Source: Methylomarinum sp964442675 (GTDB lineage Bacteria > Pseudomonadota > Gammaproteobacteria > Methylococcales > Methylomonadaceae). Taken from it: 33,725 bases of DNA. A program made the translations under genes and the position numbers. Location of the stretch: contig CAYUAE010000004.1 in assembly GCA_964442675.1 (NCBI GenBank), forward strand, positions 1-33,725. Reading direction: 5' to 3'. A model generated the notes under the pieces. It did no database searches, was not told the origin of the DNA, and saw nothing but the letters and a program-made list of their open reading frames with translations. The stretch's first letter is position 1; each line of letters opens with the position of its first letter. Of the stretch, positions 14,886 through 23,341 are shown in pieces.

Positions 14886-16133
14886 ATGTTTAAACCGCTT
14901 ATTTTTTATATTGGCTTGCGTTATACCCGTGCAAAAAAGCGCACGCAATTCATTTCATTTATTACCTTAACCTCCATTTTAGGTATTGCCCTGGGCGTGA
15001 CAGCCCTGATTACGGTATTGTCGGTCATGAACGGCTTTCAGGATGAATTGCGGCAGCGTATTTTAGGGATGACCGCGCATGCGACCATTACCGGCCGTAA
15101 TGGCCAATTGCAGGACTGGTCTTTGTTAAAACAAAAACTTAAAAACACACCGCATATACAGGGTATGGCGCCTTTTGTGCGTGGCCAGGTCATGCTTAAT
15201 TTTGATCGCCGCGTCAGTGGTTCTGTATTGCGTGGCATCTTGCCAGACCAGGAACCACAGGTATCCGATGTCGGCAATAAAATGAAACTGGGGGATTTAT
15301 CGAGCCTGACTGCGGGGTCATTCAATATCGTCCTGGGTAAAGAACTGGCAAATTACCTCGGTGTGATGCCCGGTGACAAGGTGACCGTCATCAGTCCACA
15401 GGTTAATTCCACACCGGCCGGTATCATTCCGCGTCTTCGGCGCTTTACCGTCAGCGGCGTGTTTGAAGTTGGCATGTATGAATATGACCGTAATATGGCC
15501 CTGGTGCATATGCAGGATGCCGCTAAACTGTTTCGCTTAAAGGAAAGTGTTTCAGGGCTGAGACTCAAGCTGGATGATCTTTTTAATGCGCCGATTATCA
15601 GTAAACAGCTGGCCAATCAACTTTATCCCGACTATCGTGTCAGCGACTGGACGCGTGCACACAGCAATTTCTTTCGAGCCATACAGACCGAAAAGCGTGT
15701 GATGTTCATTATTTTATTACTGATTGTCGCCGTTGCAGCTTTTAATATTGTTTCAACTTTAGTCATGGTCGTCACCGATAAACGGGGTGATATTGCCATT
15801 TTAAAAACCCAGGGCTTGTCTAATCCTGCGGTGATGGGGATTTTTATTGTACTCGGCTGTGTCATCGGCATTATCGGCACCTTACTAGGAACGGCTGGCG
15901 GCGTGTTATTGGCCTTGAATGTGGAAACCATTGTTCCTGCTATCGAACAATTATTCGGCGTACATTTTATGTCGGCTGAGGTCTACTACATCAGTGAAGT
16001 TCCGTCCAAGCTGGACTGGAATGATGTCTATCAGATTGCGGGCGTTGCATTTTTACTGACTCTGATCGCTACGCTTTATCCTGCCTGGCAGGCGTCACGC
16101 ATCAACCCGGCTGAGGTATTACGCTATGAGTAA
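14886..16133 (+). CDS. Lipoprotein-releasing ABC transporter permease (LolC/LolE type)
   Basis: The 415-residue protein has the LolC/E architecture. One helix follows the N-terminal FYIGLRYTRAKKRTQFISFI motif, then a large periplasmic domain (about 60-265), then three helices, and it ends in the FtsX-family signature YPAWQASRINPAEVLRYE. With LolD it extracts lipoproteins from the inner membrane and hands them to LolA. It overlaps lolD by 8 bases. Only one permease gene is present, so the complex is probably a LolF-type homodimer rather than LolC plus LolE, unless a second permease lies elsewhere. Confidence 0.94.
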   Translation: MFKPLIFYIGLRYTRAKKRTQFISFITLTSILGIALGVTALITVLSVMNGFQDELRQRILGMTAHATITGRNGQLQDWSLLKQKLKNTPHIQGMAPFVRGQVMLNFDRRVSGSVLRGILPDQEPQVSDVGNKMKLGDLSSLTAGSFNIVLGKELANYLGVMPGDKVTVISPQVNSTPAGIIPRLRRFTVSGVFEVGMYEYDRNMALVHMQDAAKLFRLKESVSGLRLKLDDLFNAPIISKQLANQLYPDYRVSDWTRAHSNFFRAIQTEKRVMFIILLLIVAVAAFNIVSTLVMVVTDKRGDIAILKTQGLSNPAVMGIFIVLGCVIGIIGTLLGTAGGVLLALNVETIVPAIEQLFGVHFMSAEVYYISEVPSKLDWNDVYQIAGVAFLLTLIATLYPAWQASRINPAEVLRYE

Positions 16134-16803
16134 GATTATTTTGCAATGCCGGAATTTGCGTAAAACCTATCAGCAGGGTGATTTGCATGTTGACGTATTA
16201 AAAGGCATTGATTTAGCCATTCAGAGTGGTGAACGTGTCGCCATCATGGGCGCTTCCGGTTCCGGAAAAAGTACATTGCTGCATTTATTAGGCGGCTTGG
16301 AGCAACCGACAGCGGGCGAAGTTATTTTGGATGGCCAGAATCTCAACACAATCAATTCCAGGCAATTGAGCCGATTACGCAACCGATCACTGGGTTTTAT
16401 TTATCAATTTCATCATTTACTGGCCGAATTTACGTTGCTGGAAAATGTCGCGATGCCTTTATTGATTGGCGGTAAACCGGTCAAATCAGCACAACGCCAG
16501 GCCAATGAATTACTCAAACGGGTGGGCTTAGGACATAGAATACAGCATAAACCGGCAGAATTATCCGGCGGTGAACGGCAACGTGCCGCCGTTGCCCGAG
16601 CGCTGATCAACACGCCGCATTGCGTATTGGCCGACGAACCGACAGGCAATCTGGACAGTAAAACGGCCGAGCACATTTATCAACTGATGCTGGAATTAAA
16701 TCAGGAACTTGGCGTCAGCTTTCTGATTGTCACCCACGATCCGGAATTGGCCGCTAAAATGGACAAAACATTACACATGGAAGATGGCGTGATTTGTGAT
16801 TGA
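16126..16803 (+). CDS. lolD: Lipoprotein-releasing system ATP-binding protein LolD
   Basis: The 225-residue ABC ATPase has Walker A GASGSGKST (42-50), signature LSGGERQRAAVARAL, Walker B CVLADEPTGNLD and the switch His in IVTHD. The LRKTYQQGDLHVDVLKGIDL start and FIYQFHHLLAEFTLLENV are typical of LolD within the MacB/FtsE/LolD group. It supplies ATP hydrolysis for lipoprotein release. The start overlaps the permease gene, which implies translational coupling. Confidence 0.96.
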   Translation: MSKIILQCRNLRKTYQQGDLHVDVLKGIDLAIQSGERVAIMGASGSGKSTLLHLLGGLEQPTAGEVILDGQNLNTINSRQLSRLRNRSLGFIYQFHHLLAEFTLLENVAMPLLIGGKPVKSAQRQANELLKRVGLGHRIQHKPAELSGGERQRAAVARALINTPHCVLADEPTGNLDSKTAEHIYQLMLELNQELGVSFLIVTHDPELAAKMDKTLHMEDGVICD

Positions 16804-16834
16804 TTTCCACAATGATAAAAAGGGCAGATAAAAG

Positions 16835-18418
16835 ATGAGAGCCAGTTTTATTATCAGTAGTCTTCTTCTGTTGATCGCTGGCTTTTGTGGTTATTATTTC
16901 TACCATATCACCCCGTGGTATCTGTTTTTTGCCTTACCATTCATCCTCTTGGGCCTATACGATATCATCCAGACTCAACACAGTATTCTGCGAAATTATC
17001 CGGTCATAGGGCATGTCCGTTGGCTGATGGAAAAAATCCGGCCGATGATGCAACAATATTTTGTTGAGTCTGATCTCGATGGTGCCCCCATCAATCGCGT
17101 ATTTCGTTCGGTGGTTTATCAACGCTCAAAAAAGCAGGTAGATACCATTCCCTATGGCACCAAATTCGATGTTTATCGAGTAGGTTATGAATGGATCGGG
17201 CATTCCATGGCGGCTAAAGAACCGGCAAAAGTCAATGATGATATTCGCATCTGGATTGGCGGCAAGGCCTGTAAAAAACCCTACCATGCCAGTGTGTTGA
17301 ATATTTCCGCGATGAGCTTTGGTGCCTTGAGCAGCCATGCTGTCATGGCATTGAACAAGGGGGCAAAAAAAGGCCATTTTGCCCATAACACGGGAGAAGG
17401 GGGCATTAGCTCCTATCATCTAAGCGCTGGCGGCGATTTGATCTGGCAATTGGGTACCGCTTATTTTGGTTGTCGTCGCAGCGATGGTCAATTTGACCCT
17501 GAACAATTTGCGCAGCAAGCCTGCTTGCCGGTCGTCAAAATGATTGAAATAAAATTATCCCAAGGTGCAAAGCCTGGTCATGGCGGCGTCCTGCCGGCGT
17601 GTAAAAACACGCCGGAAATCGCTGCTATTCGTGGTGTTAAAGCCTATACAGAAATTATATCTCCGGCTACGCATTCGGCTTTTTCAACGCCACTGGAGCT
17701 GATGGCCTTTATTGACCGGCTCAGAACCTTGTCAGAAGGTAAACCCATTGGTATTAAATTATGCATTGGCCAACGACATGAGTTTATCGCACTGTGTAAA
17801 GCCATGCGTGAAAGCGGGATTTTACCCGACTTTATTACCGTAGATGGTGGCGAAGGGGGTACCGGCGCGGCACCACTGGAATATGCCAATTCCATCGGCA
17901 TGCCGCTAATGGATGCTTTGAGTTTTGTCGATGATTGTTTAACCGGCTTTGATTTGCGCAAAGATATTCGTGTCATTGCATCAGGCAAGGTTTTTACGGC
18001 GTTTCATATTATTAAACGCATCAGTCTTGGTGCTGATTTATGTCATAGTGCCCGCGGTATGATGCTGGCGTTAGGCTGTATTCAATCTTTGCAATGTAAC
18101 ACCGGAAAATGTCCGACGGGCGTCACATCACAGCATCCCGCGTTAGTCAAAGGCCTGGCGATTGATGCCAAGGCGGAACGGGTGGCGAATTTTCATTATG
18201 AAACGGTGAAAGCCGTAGCCGAGATTCTGGGGGCGGCGGGGGTCGAAAATATCGAATCCTTAAACCGCCAACATGTTTTCCGGCGTGTCAGTACTGCACG
18301 CATAAAATCCTATCAGCAGATTTATCCACCCTTACCCCCCGGCAGTCTGTTAGAGCCGCCTTATCCTGAAGATTATGCTGAAGATATGGCTAAGGCCCAT
18401 GCGGACCGTTTTAGCTAG
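16835..18418 (+). CDS. Membrane-anchored FMN-binding glutamate-synthase-like protein
   Basis: The 527-residue protein has two N-terminal transmembrane helices (about 5-22 and 28-45), then a domain like the synthase part of GltB. Features include NISAMSFGALS, HNTGEGGISSYH, GAKPGHGGVLP, FITVDGGEGGTGAAP and SARGMMLALGC. Cys415, Cys421 and Cys426 have the exact C-x5-C-x4-C spacing that binds the 3Fe-4S cluster in glutamate synthase. It lacks the glutaminase domain, so it is not a complete glutamate synthase. Such stand-alone proteins are common and their reaction is not established. It starts 31 bases after lolD and may share its transcript. The following gene also encodes a membrane-tethered redox protein. 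Confidence 0.9.
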   Translation: MRASFIISSLLLLIAGFCGYYFYHITPWYLFFALPFILLGLYDIIQTQHSILRNYPVIGHVRWLMEKIRPMMQQYFVESDLDGAPINRVFRSVVYQRSKKQVDTIPYGTKFDVYRVGYEWIGHSMAAKEPAKVNDDIRIWIGGKACKKPYHASVLNISAMSFGALSSHAVMALNKGAKKGHFAHNTGEGGISSYHLSAGGDLIWQLGTAYFGCRRSDGQFDPEQFAQQACLPVVKMIEIKLSQGAKPGHGGVLPACKNTPEIAAIRGVKAYTEIISPATHSAFSTPLELMAFIDRLRTLSEGKPIGIKLCIGQRHEFIALCKAMRESGILPDFITVDGGEGGTGAAPLEYANSIGMPLMDALSFVDDCLTGFDLRKDIRVIASGKVFTAFHIIKRISLGADLCHSARGMMLALGCIQSLQCNTGKCPTGVTSQHPALVKGLAIDAKAERVANFHYETVKAVAEILGAAGVENIESLNRQHVFRRVSTARIKSYQQIYPPLPPGSLLEPPYPEDYAEDMAKAHADRFS

Positions 18419-18483
18419 GATGGGCGAGACTGCAAAGCGCTGTTGCTAAGAGCAGTAAACGCAACCCATCAATGGCTTAACCT

Positions 18484-18535
18484 GAGCCTTGCCATTGTAT
18501 GGCTAACCGCTCACTGTAAGTTTTCCCCGTTTTTT
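18484..18535 (+). terminator. Possible terminator after the glutamate-synthase-like gene
   Basis: GAGC (18484-18487) with GCTC (18509-18512) and GCCA/TGGC inside, followed by T-rich sequence (18521-18524 and 18530-18535). A competing stem pairs CAATGGC (18470-18476) with GCCATTG (18491-18497). The structure is imperfect. The rest of the 186-bp gap shows no gene. Confidence 0.35.
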
Positions 18536-18604
18536 AGCGACTATTTTGCATAATCAATTTTCAAAAGGCGTAATGTTAAAGGTGATAATGAGGAGCGCGA
18601 TGCG

Positions 18605-20755
18605 ATGAAAATTGGGAAAACGATACTGGCCGGTGGAATAATGATTGCGGTTGCCGCCTTTTTTTATTTGGATTTACAGCATTATTTAAGCCTCGACACG
18701 CTGAAATCTCAAAAACAACAGATTCTACAGTCTGTCAGTTTACATCCTTATGTAACGGCACTGGTGTATTTCTTGATTTATATTGTCGTGACTGGCTTGT
18801 CTTTGCCCGGTGCGACCATTTTAACCCTGGCTGGCGGTATGATTTTTGGCTTGCTGTGGGGCACACTGCTGGTTTCATTTGCCTCGACTATCGGCGCAAC
18901 GCTGGCTTTTTTAATCGCCCGTTATTTACTTCGGGATTGGGTCGAAGCGCGTTTTGGCAAACGCATGGCGGTGATCAATGACGGCTTAAAAAGGGATGGC
19001 GCATTTTATTTATTAAGCCTGCGTTTGATTCCGGTTTTTCCTTTTTTCATAATCAACCTGGTCATGGGCATTACCGAAATTCCATTATGGACCTATTACT
19101 GGGTCAGTCAGTTGGGCATGTTGCCGGCTACACTGGTATACGTCAACGCCGGCACACAACTGGCTGAAATTCAGAGCCTGTCGGATATTGCCTCTCCTGG
19201 CCTGTTATTATCATTAGTATTGGTCGGCCTGTTTCCACTCATCGCAAAAATCATGCTTTCCAGGCTTAAACACTATCGGCTTTATCGGCGTTTTTCCAAG
19301 CCTGAAACGTTTGATAATAATCTGCTTGTGATTGGCGCAGGTTCAGGTGGTTTGGTGACGGCCTATATTGCCGCTGCAGTCAAGGCTAAGGTGACACTGG
19401 TCGAAAAACATAAAATGGGCGGCGATTGCTTGAATACAGGCTGTGTACCATCAAAGGCCTTGATTCGGTCGGCTAAATTTCTGGCACAAAACAAACGCAG
19501 TCAGGAATTCGGCATTCGTCGCGCAAAAGTTGAGTATGACTTTGCCGACATCATGCAGCGCGTACATCAGGTGATTAAACAGATTGAACCGCATGACTCG
19601 GTTGAGCGTTACCGTAATCTGGGTGTTAATGTGATACAAGGTGAGGCCCGCATTAAAACGCCGTGGGAAGTCGAAATTATCACGCCGAAAGGTGTTAAAA
19701 CGCTCACCACAAAAAATATCGTAATTGCGACCGGTGCCCGGCCATTTGTGCCCCCCATCCCCGGTATCGATCAGGTTAAGCAACTGACCTCGGATAATCT
19801 CTGGCAGCTGACAGAATTGCCTAAAACCTTGTTGGTGTTGGGGGGCGGACCGATTGGTTGCGAATTGAGTCAGAGTTTTCAACGGCTGGGTAGCCAGGTG
19901 ATTCAGCTTGAAATGGCCTCGCGGCTGTTGCCTCGGGAAGATGAGGATGTTTCAGAACGCGTTTTGCAACGGTTTATACAAGAGGGTATCGATGTGCGTT
20001 TATCGCATACCGCCAAAGCCTTCAAGCTTGAACAGGGCAGGCAGATTATGCTGGCCGAACATCAAGGTAAAACCGTTGAAATCGTGTTTGATCAGGTTTT
20101 GGTCGCGATTGGCCGCAAGGCTAATGTCACAGGATTTGGGCTGGATAACCTAGAGATTCAATTATCGCCCCGGCAAACCATCCAAACCAACCTGTTTCAG
20201 CAAACCAATTATCCCAATATCTATGCCGTTGGCGATGTCGCAGGTCCGTATCAGTTTACCCATACCGCCGCACATCAAGCCTGGTATGCGGCAGTCAATG
20301 CCTTGTTTGGCCAATTCTGGAAATTTAAAACCGACTACTCGGTGATTCCATGGTCAACCTTTATCGACCCCGAGGTCGCCCGTGTCGGATTGAATGAGCA
20401 AGATGCCCGTCAACAAAATATTGCCTATGAGGTCACACGCTATGACCTCAGTGATCTGGATCGCGCCATTGCAGATGGTGAGGCCGAAGGTTTTATCAAA
20501 GTATTGACTCCGCCGGGCAAGGATAAAATCCTGGGCGTAACTATTGTGGGTGAACATGCGGGAGATTTATTGGCCGAGTTCGTTTTAGCGATGAAACATG
20601 GCTTAGGACTCAATGCAATTTTATCCACCATTCATATTTATCCAACGCTGGCTGAGGCGAATAAATATGTCGCCGGTAATTGGAAACGGCAGCATGTTTC
20701 ATCGCGCATTTTACACTGGCTACAAACCTATCACCGCTGGATGAGGAGGTCTTGA
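18605..20755 (+). CDS. VTT-domain / pyridine nucleotide-disulfide oxidoreductase fusion
   Basis: The 716-residue protein joins two families. Residues 1-225 form a TVP38/TMEM64 (VTT, DedA-like) membrane domain with about six hydrophobic segments; GATILTLAGGMIFGLLWGT and LRLIPVFPFFIINLVMG are its signatures. Residues 238-700 form a flavin disulfide oxidoreductase of the mercuric reductase/lipoamide dehydrogenase group. It has FAD motif GAGSGG, active-site GGDCLNTGCVPSKAL (Cys275, Cys280), NAD(P) motif GGGPIGCE, YAVGDVAG and a dimer-interface HIYPTLAEANK. MerA hallmarks (HMA domain, C-terminal CysCys) are absent, so mercury reduction is not supported. AGGAG lies 9 bases before the ATG. This fusion recurs in proteobacteria, with unknown substrate. 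Confidence 0.92.
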   Translation: MKIGKTILAGGIMIAVAAFFYLDLQHYLSLDTLKSQKQQILQSVSLHPYVTALVYFLIYIVVTGLSLPGATILTLAGGMIFGLLWGTLLVSFASTIGATLAFLIARYLLRDWVEARFGKRMAVINDGLKRDGAFYLLSLRLIPVFPFFIINLVMGITEIPLWTYYWVSQLGMLPATLVYVNAGTQLAEIQSLSDIASPGLLLSLVLVGLFPLIAKIMLSRLKHYRLYRRFSKPETFDNNLLVIGAGSGGLVTAYIAAAVKAKVTLVEKHKMGGDCLNTGCVPSKALIRSAKFLAQNKRSQEFGIRRAKVEYDFADIMQRVHQVIKQIEPHDSVERYRNLGVNVIQGEARIKTPWEVEIITPKGVKTLTTKNIVIATGARPFVPPIPGIDQVKQLTSDNLWQLTELPKTLLVLGGGPIGCELSQSFQRLGSQVIQLEMASRLLPREDEDVSERVLQRFIQEGIDVRLSHTAKAFKLEQGRQIMLAEHQGKTVEIVFDQVLVAIGRKANVTGFGLDNLEIQLSPRQTIQTNLFQQTNYPNIYAVGDVAGPYQFTHTAAHQAWYAAVNALFGQFWKFKTDYSVIPWSTFIDPEVARVGLNEQDARQQNIAYEVTRYDLSDLDRAIADGEAEGFIKVLTPPGKDKILGVTIVGEHAGDLLAEFVLAMKHGLGLNAILSTIHIYPTLAEANKYVAGNWKRQHVSSRILHWLQTYHRWMRRS

Positions 20756-20869
20756 GTGACTACGAATAAACGCGAATATTGGTTTAGTGTGTTTATTTGA
20801 TCCCATTCTCAGTTCATAATAAAAGCCAGATTTAAAAATGAATCACTCAGCGTATTAACCCAGCCGCTT

Positions 20870-20882
20870 CGAATGAAATTCG
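20870..20882 (+). promoter_or_regulatory. Candidate operator of the toxin-antitoxin pair
   Basis: A perfect small palindrome, CGAAT-GAA-ATTCG, lies 19 bases upstream of the antitoxin start, where such modules are usually autorepressed. It is short and may be fortuitous. Confidence 0.25.
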
Positions 20883-20901
20883 TGACCAGGAGCCAAACAA
20901 A

Positions 20902-21120
20902 ATGAATATCACATTGCTATTAAAGCAAATGACCACGGAGGAAAAATTACAGGTGATGGAAGCCATCTGGGATGATCTCTGCCAGCATGCCGACACGTTA
21001 CCTGCCCCGGAGTGGCACCGCGCGCTACTTGCTGAACGGGAAGAAGCAATCGCCCGTGGCGATCAGCAGTTCGAGGCGTGGGAAGTTGCCAGGAAAAAAA
21101 TTGAAAAGGACATTCGGTGA
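20902..21120 (+). CDS. Putative addiction module antitoxin component
   Basis: The 72-residue acidic helical protein resembles the 'putative addiction module component' family (Unstab_antitox, TIGR02574-like). Features are EEKLQVMEAIWDDLCQ, PAPEWHRALLAEREEAIARG and QFEAWEVARKKIEKDIR. It would neutralise the ParE/RelE-type toxin encoded next, and probably represses the operon. Its stop codon overlaps the toxin start (GTGA), typical translational coupling of antitoxin first, toxin second. Confidence 0.85.
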   Translation: MNITLLLKQMTTEEKLQVMEAIWDDLCQHADTLPAPEWHRALLAEREEAIARGDQQFEAWEVARKKIEKDIR

Positions 21121-21425
21121 AAACGATCCGTATTCTGCCAGCGGCACGCCATGACCTCGTTGATGGCTTTCACTTCTACGAAATGCAGGCTGAAGGTATT
21201 GGGCGTTACTTCCTTGATACATTGTATTCAGACATCGAATCTCTGCGCATAAATGCTGGTGTTCACCCGTTGAGTATGGGCAGTTATCACCGTTTGTTAT
21301 CCAAACGCTTTCCGTATTCAATCTACTACCGGGTCGAAGAGAATAGCGTGTTGATATACGCAATACTTGACAACCGTAGAAATCCGGAATGGATTAAAAA
21401 ACGAATTGAAAAGGACAGAAAGTAA
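21117..21425 (+). CDS. Type II toxin, RelE/ParE superfamily
   Basis: The 102-residue basic protein has the ParE/RelE fold elements: ILPAARHDLVDGFHFYEMQ, GIGRYFLDTLYSDIESL, HRLLSKRFPYSIYYRVEE and VLIYAILDNRRNPEWI. The family either cleaves ribosome-bound mRNA (RelE) or inhibits gyrase (ParE); its SKRFPYSIYYRV segment fits partners of this antitoxin family but does not decide the target. The start is GTG at 21117, overlapping the antitoxin stop by 4 bases. The frame is intact, so the module could be active. Confidence 0.87.
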   Translation: MKTIRILPAARHDLVDGFHFYEMQAEGIGRYFLDTLYSDIESLRINAGVHPLSMGSYHRLLSKRFPYSIYYRVEENSVLIYAILDNRRNPEWIKKRIEKDRK

Positions 21426-21526
21426 ATGCGATTCAGGAATCGATGTTAACAGCCTTGTGCTCTTCGAAGGTTCTGAGAATTACAGGCGGCACATTGGACT
21501 GCTGAAGATTTGCTGGTTTTTTATTA

Positions 21527-21560
21527 GCGTTTATAACGCAAGACGCTATGCCGTTGGCAT
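21527..21560 (+). repeat. Two adjacent perfect hairpins upstream of arsM
   Basis: GCGTT-TAT-AACGC (21527-21539) and ATGCC-GTT-GGCAT (21548-21560) stand 8 bases apart in the 196-bp gap between the toxin gene and arsM, just before a candidate promoter. They could bind a regulator or be chance small palindromes. The rest of the gap shows no gene. Confidence 0.35.
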
Positions 21561-21563
21561 GGT

Positions 21564-21592
21564 TTGTGATTAAATCGTGTTTTATGTATCAG
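21564..21592 (+). promoter_or_regulatory. Candidate promoter for the arsenosugar operon
   Basis: TTGTGA (21564-21569) and TATCAG (21587-21592) with a 17-base spacer, each matching four of six consensus bases, 30 bases before the arsM start. Confidence 0.35.
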
Positions 21593-21621
21593 GGCTTTAT
21601 GCCTGCTAACGAGGTATTTCA

Positions 21622-22665
21622 ATGACAGACAGTGTAATAACAGAATCGGTTCAAGACTATTATGGCAAGGTACTTTCATCCTCAAAGGATTTGAAAACCA
21701 GTGCCTGTTGTACGTTAGATGCCATGCCTTTACATCTTCGACGTTTATTGAAGGATTTACACCCTGAAGTCCTGGAACGCTTTTATGGCTGTGGTTCACC
21801 TTTGCCTCCGGCATTGGAAGGCTGTACCGTTCTGGATTTAGGCTGTGGCAGTGGGCGTGACTGTTTCTTGTTATCCCGTCTGGTAGGCGAGCGGGGTAAG
21901 GTCATTGGCATTGATATGACAGATGAACAGTTAGCGGTTGCCCGGCGCCACCTTGATTGGCATCGTGAGCGTTATGGTTATCAGTCTGCGAATGTCGAAT
22001 TTGTGCAAGGACAGATCGAGGACCTGGTTGCGGCAGGCATCGCTGAAAACAGTATTGATGTCGTAGTATCTAATTGTGTCGTTAATCTTTCGCCTGATAA
22101 GGAACGGGTGATGCGGGAAGTGCTGCGCGTATTAAAGCCTGGAGGTGAGCTTTATTTCTCAGATGTGTATGCCGACCGCCGCATTCCTGATGCACTGAAA
22201 ACCGACCCGGTCTTGTTAGGTGAATGTTTAGGTGGTGCATTGTATTGGGAAGATTTTCGTCGTCTGATGCAGGATTCAGGCTGTCCCGACATTCGAATTG
22301 TCGCCGAAAGTCCTGTTACGTTGGATGATGAAGAAGTGATTGCGAAAATCGGCATGGTGAATTTCCGTTCGATTACGGTTCGAGCCTTTAAAATACCGCT
22401 GGAAGACCGCTGTGAAGATTATGGTCAGATTGCAACCTATCGCGGTACCATTGAACAGCACCCACATGCGTTTGATCTGGATAATCATCATCATTTTGAA
22501 ACCGGTCGTCCGCTTAGAGTCTGTGGCAATACCGCCGATATGTTACGTAAAAGTCGTTTTGTGCAACATTTCGAAATCACGGGCGATAAATCCACTCATT
22601 TTGGCTTGTTTGACTGCGAGCCTGGCCCTTCATCAGTAGGCGAGACCGGCAATACCTGCTGCTAA
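21622..22665 (+). CDS. arsM: Arsenite S-adenosylmethionine methyltransferase ArsM
   Basis: The 347-residue protein has SAM motif I VLDLGCGSGRDC (70-81) and the ArsM signatures SNCVVNLSPDKERV and PGGELYFSDVYADRR. Cys152 and Cys202 have the same 50-residue spacing as the catalytic pair Cys174/Cys224 of the algal enzyme CmArsM; Cys57 in FYGCG is the likely third arsenic ligand. The protein ends in a Cys-Cys pair. It methylates As(III) to mono- and dimethylated forms, using SAM in the cytoplasm. It heads a cluster whose other genes make arsenosugars, so dimethylarsenite is probably an intermediate for ArsS rather than an end product. No ArsR regulator is adjacent. Confidence 0.94.
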   Translation: MTDSVITESVQDYYGKVLSSSKDLKTSACCTLDAMPLHLRRLLKDLHPEVLERFYGCGSPLPPALEGCTVLDLGCGSGRDCFLLSRLVGERGKVIGIDMTDEQLAVARRHLDWHRERYGYQSANVEFVQGQIEDLVAAGIAENSIDVVVSNCVVNLSPDKERVMREVLRVLKPGGELYFSDVYADRRIPDALKTDPVLLGECLGGALYWEDFRRLMQDSGCPDIRIVAESPVTLDDEEVIAKIGMVNFRSITVRAFKIPLEDRCEDYGQIATYRGTIEQHPHAFDLDNHHHFETGRPLRVCGNTADMLRKSRFVQHFEITGDKSTHFGLFDCEPGPSSVGETGNTCC

Positions 22666-22672
22666 GCCATCG

Positions 22673-23341
22673 ATGGACTTAAGCATCATTATTCCAATCG
22701 GGCCTGACGATAATGCCTGGCAAACCCTGCTACCCGAGTTATTAGCCTGCGACAGGGAGGTTGAGATTATTCTGTCGGCCTGTCAGGATCAGCCTGAAAA
22801 TACCTTGCTCCAGGATGCCCGGGTGCAGTGGCTGTCGGGGCAACAGGGCAGGGCGCATCAATTAAATGCTGGCGCCCGGGTGGCTAAGGGTAAGTTGCTT
22901 TGGTTTTTACATGCCGACAGCCACTTATCTGAAGAGGTCTGGCCTCAGATAGCCGAATTTTGGCAACAAAATACCGATGCTTTGGCCTATTTTGAGTTAT
23001 CTTTTACGAGCGATGGTCCGTGGCTGACTCGCTTTAATGCACAGTTGGCCAATTTGCGTGCGCGTTATTTAGGCTTGCCATTTGGTGATCAAGGGTTTGT
23101 GTTGAAAAAATCACTCTTTAACGCCTTGAACGGCTTTGATACACGCCTCAAGCGGGGCGAAGACCTGGATTTTGTTGTGCGCGCCAGGCACGCAGGTTAC
23201 GCCCTGATGCCGTTAGCCGCTGTTTTACAGTCCAGCGCTCGACGCTATCAGACGCAAGGCTGGCTAAAAACCAGTCTGGAACACATATTTTTAACCCTGT
23301 TGATGACATGGCAGGCCAAGCGACGCGTTAAACACTCATGA
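22673..23341 (+). CDS. Arsenosugar-cluster family 2 glycosyltransferase (TIGR04283-like)
   Basis: The 222-residue GT-A fold protein has the start LSIIIPIGPDDNAWQ, the RAHQLNAGARVAKGKLLWFLHADSHL stretch with a DxD-like HADS motif, LGLPFGDQGFVLKK, and LKRGEDLDFVVRARHAG, which corresponds to the catalytic E-D region. This family recurs beside arsM and arsS. It starts 7 bases after arsM and overlaps the next gene by 4 bases (ATGA). It probably builds or trims the sugar part of arsenosugars. The donor and acceptor are not established. Confidence 0.88.
   Translation: MDLSIIIPIGPDDNAWQTLLPELLACDREVEIILSACQDQPENTLLQDARVQWLSGQQGRAHQLNAGARVAKGKLLWFLHADSHLSEEVWPQIAEFWQQNTDALAYFELSFTSDGPWLTRFNAQLANLRARYLGLPFGDQGFVLKKSLFNALNGFDTRLKRGEDLDFVVRARHAGYALMPLAAVLQSSARRYQTQGWLKTSLEHIFLTLLMTWQAKRRVKHS

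Noticed and set aside
18605..20755. Reading the VTT-flavoprotein as a mercuric reductase.
   Set aside because: The redox Cys pair fits the whole disulfide oxidoreductase group; the HMA domain, the C-terminal CysCys and other mer genes are missing.
20753..20849. TGAGTGA / TCACTCA inverted pair flanking the gap before the antitoxin gene, and AATAAAC/GTTTATT inside it.
   Set aside because: Seven-base arms about 80 bases apart, or without a T run, are expected by chance; no element boundary or duplication supports them.
21367..21573. Short open frame overlapping the end of the ParE-type toxin gene and running towards arsM.
   Set aside because: Composition is not protein-like, there is no ribosome site, and it covers the hairpin region upstream of arsM.
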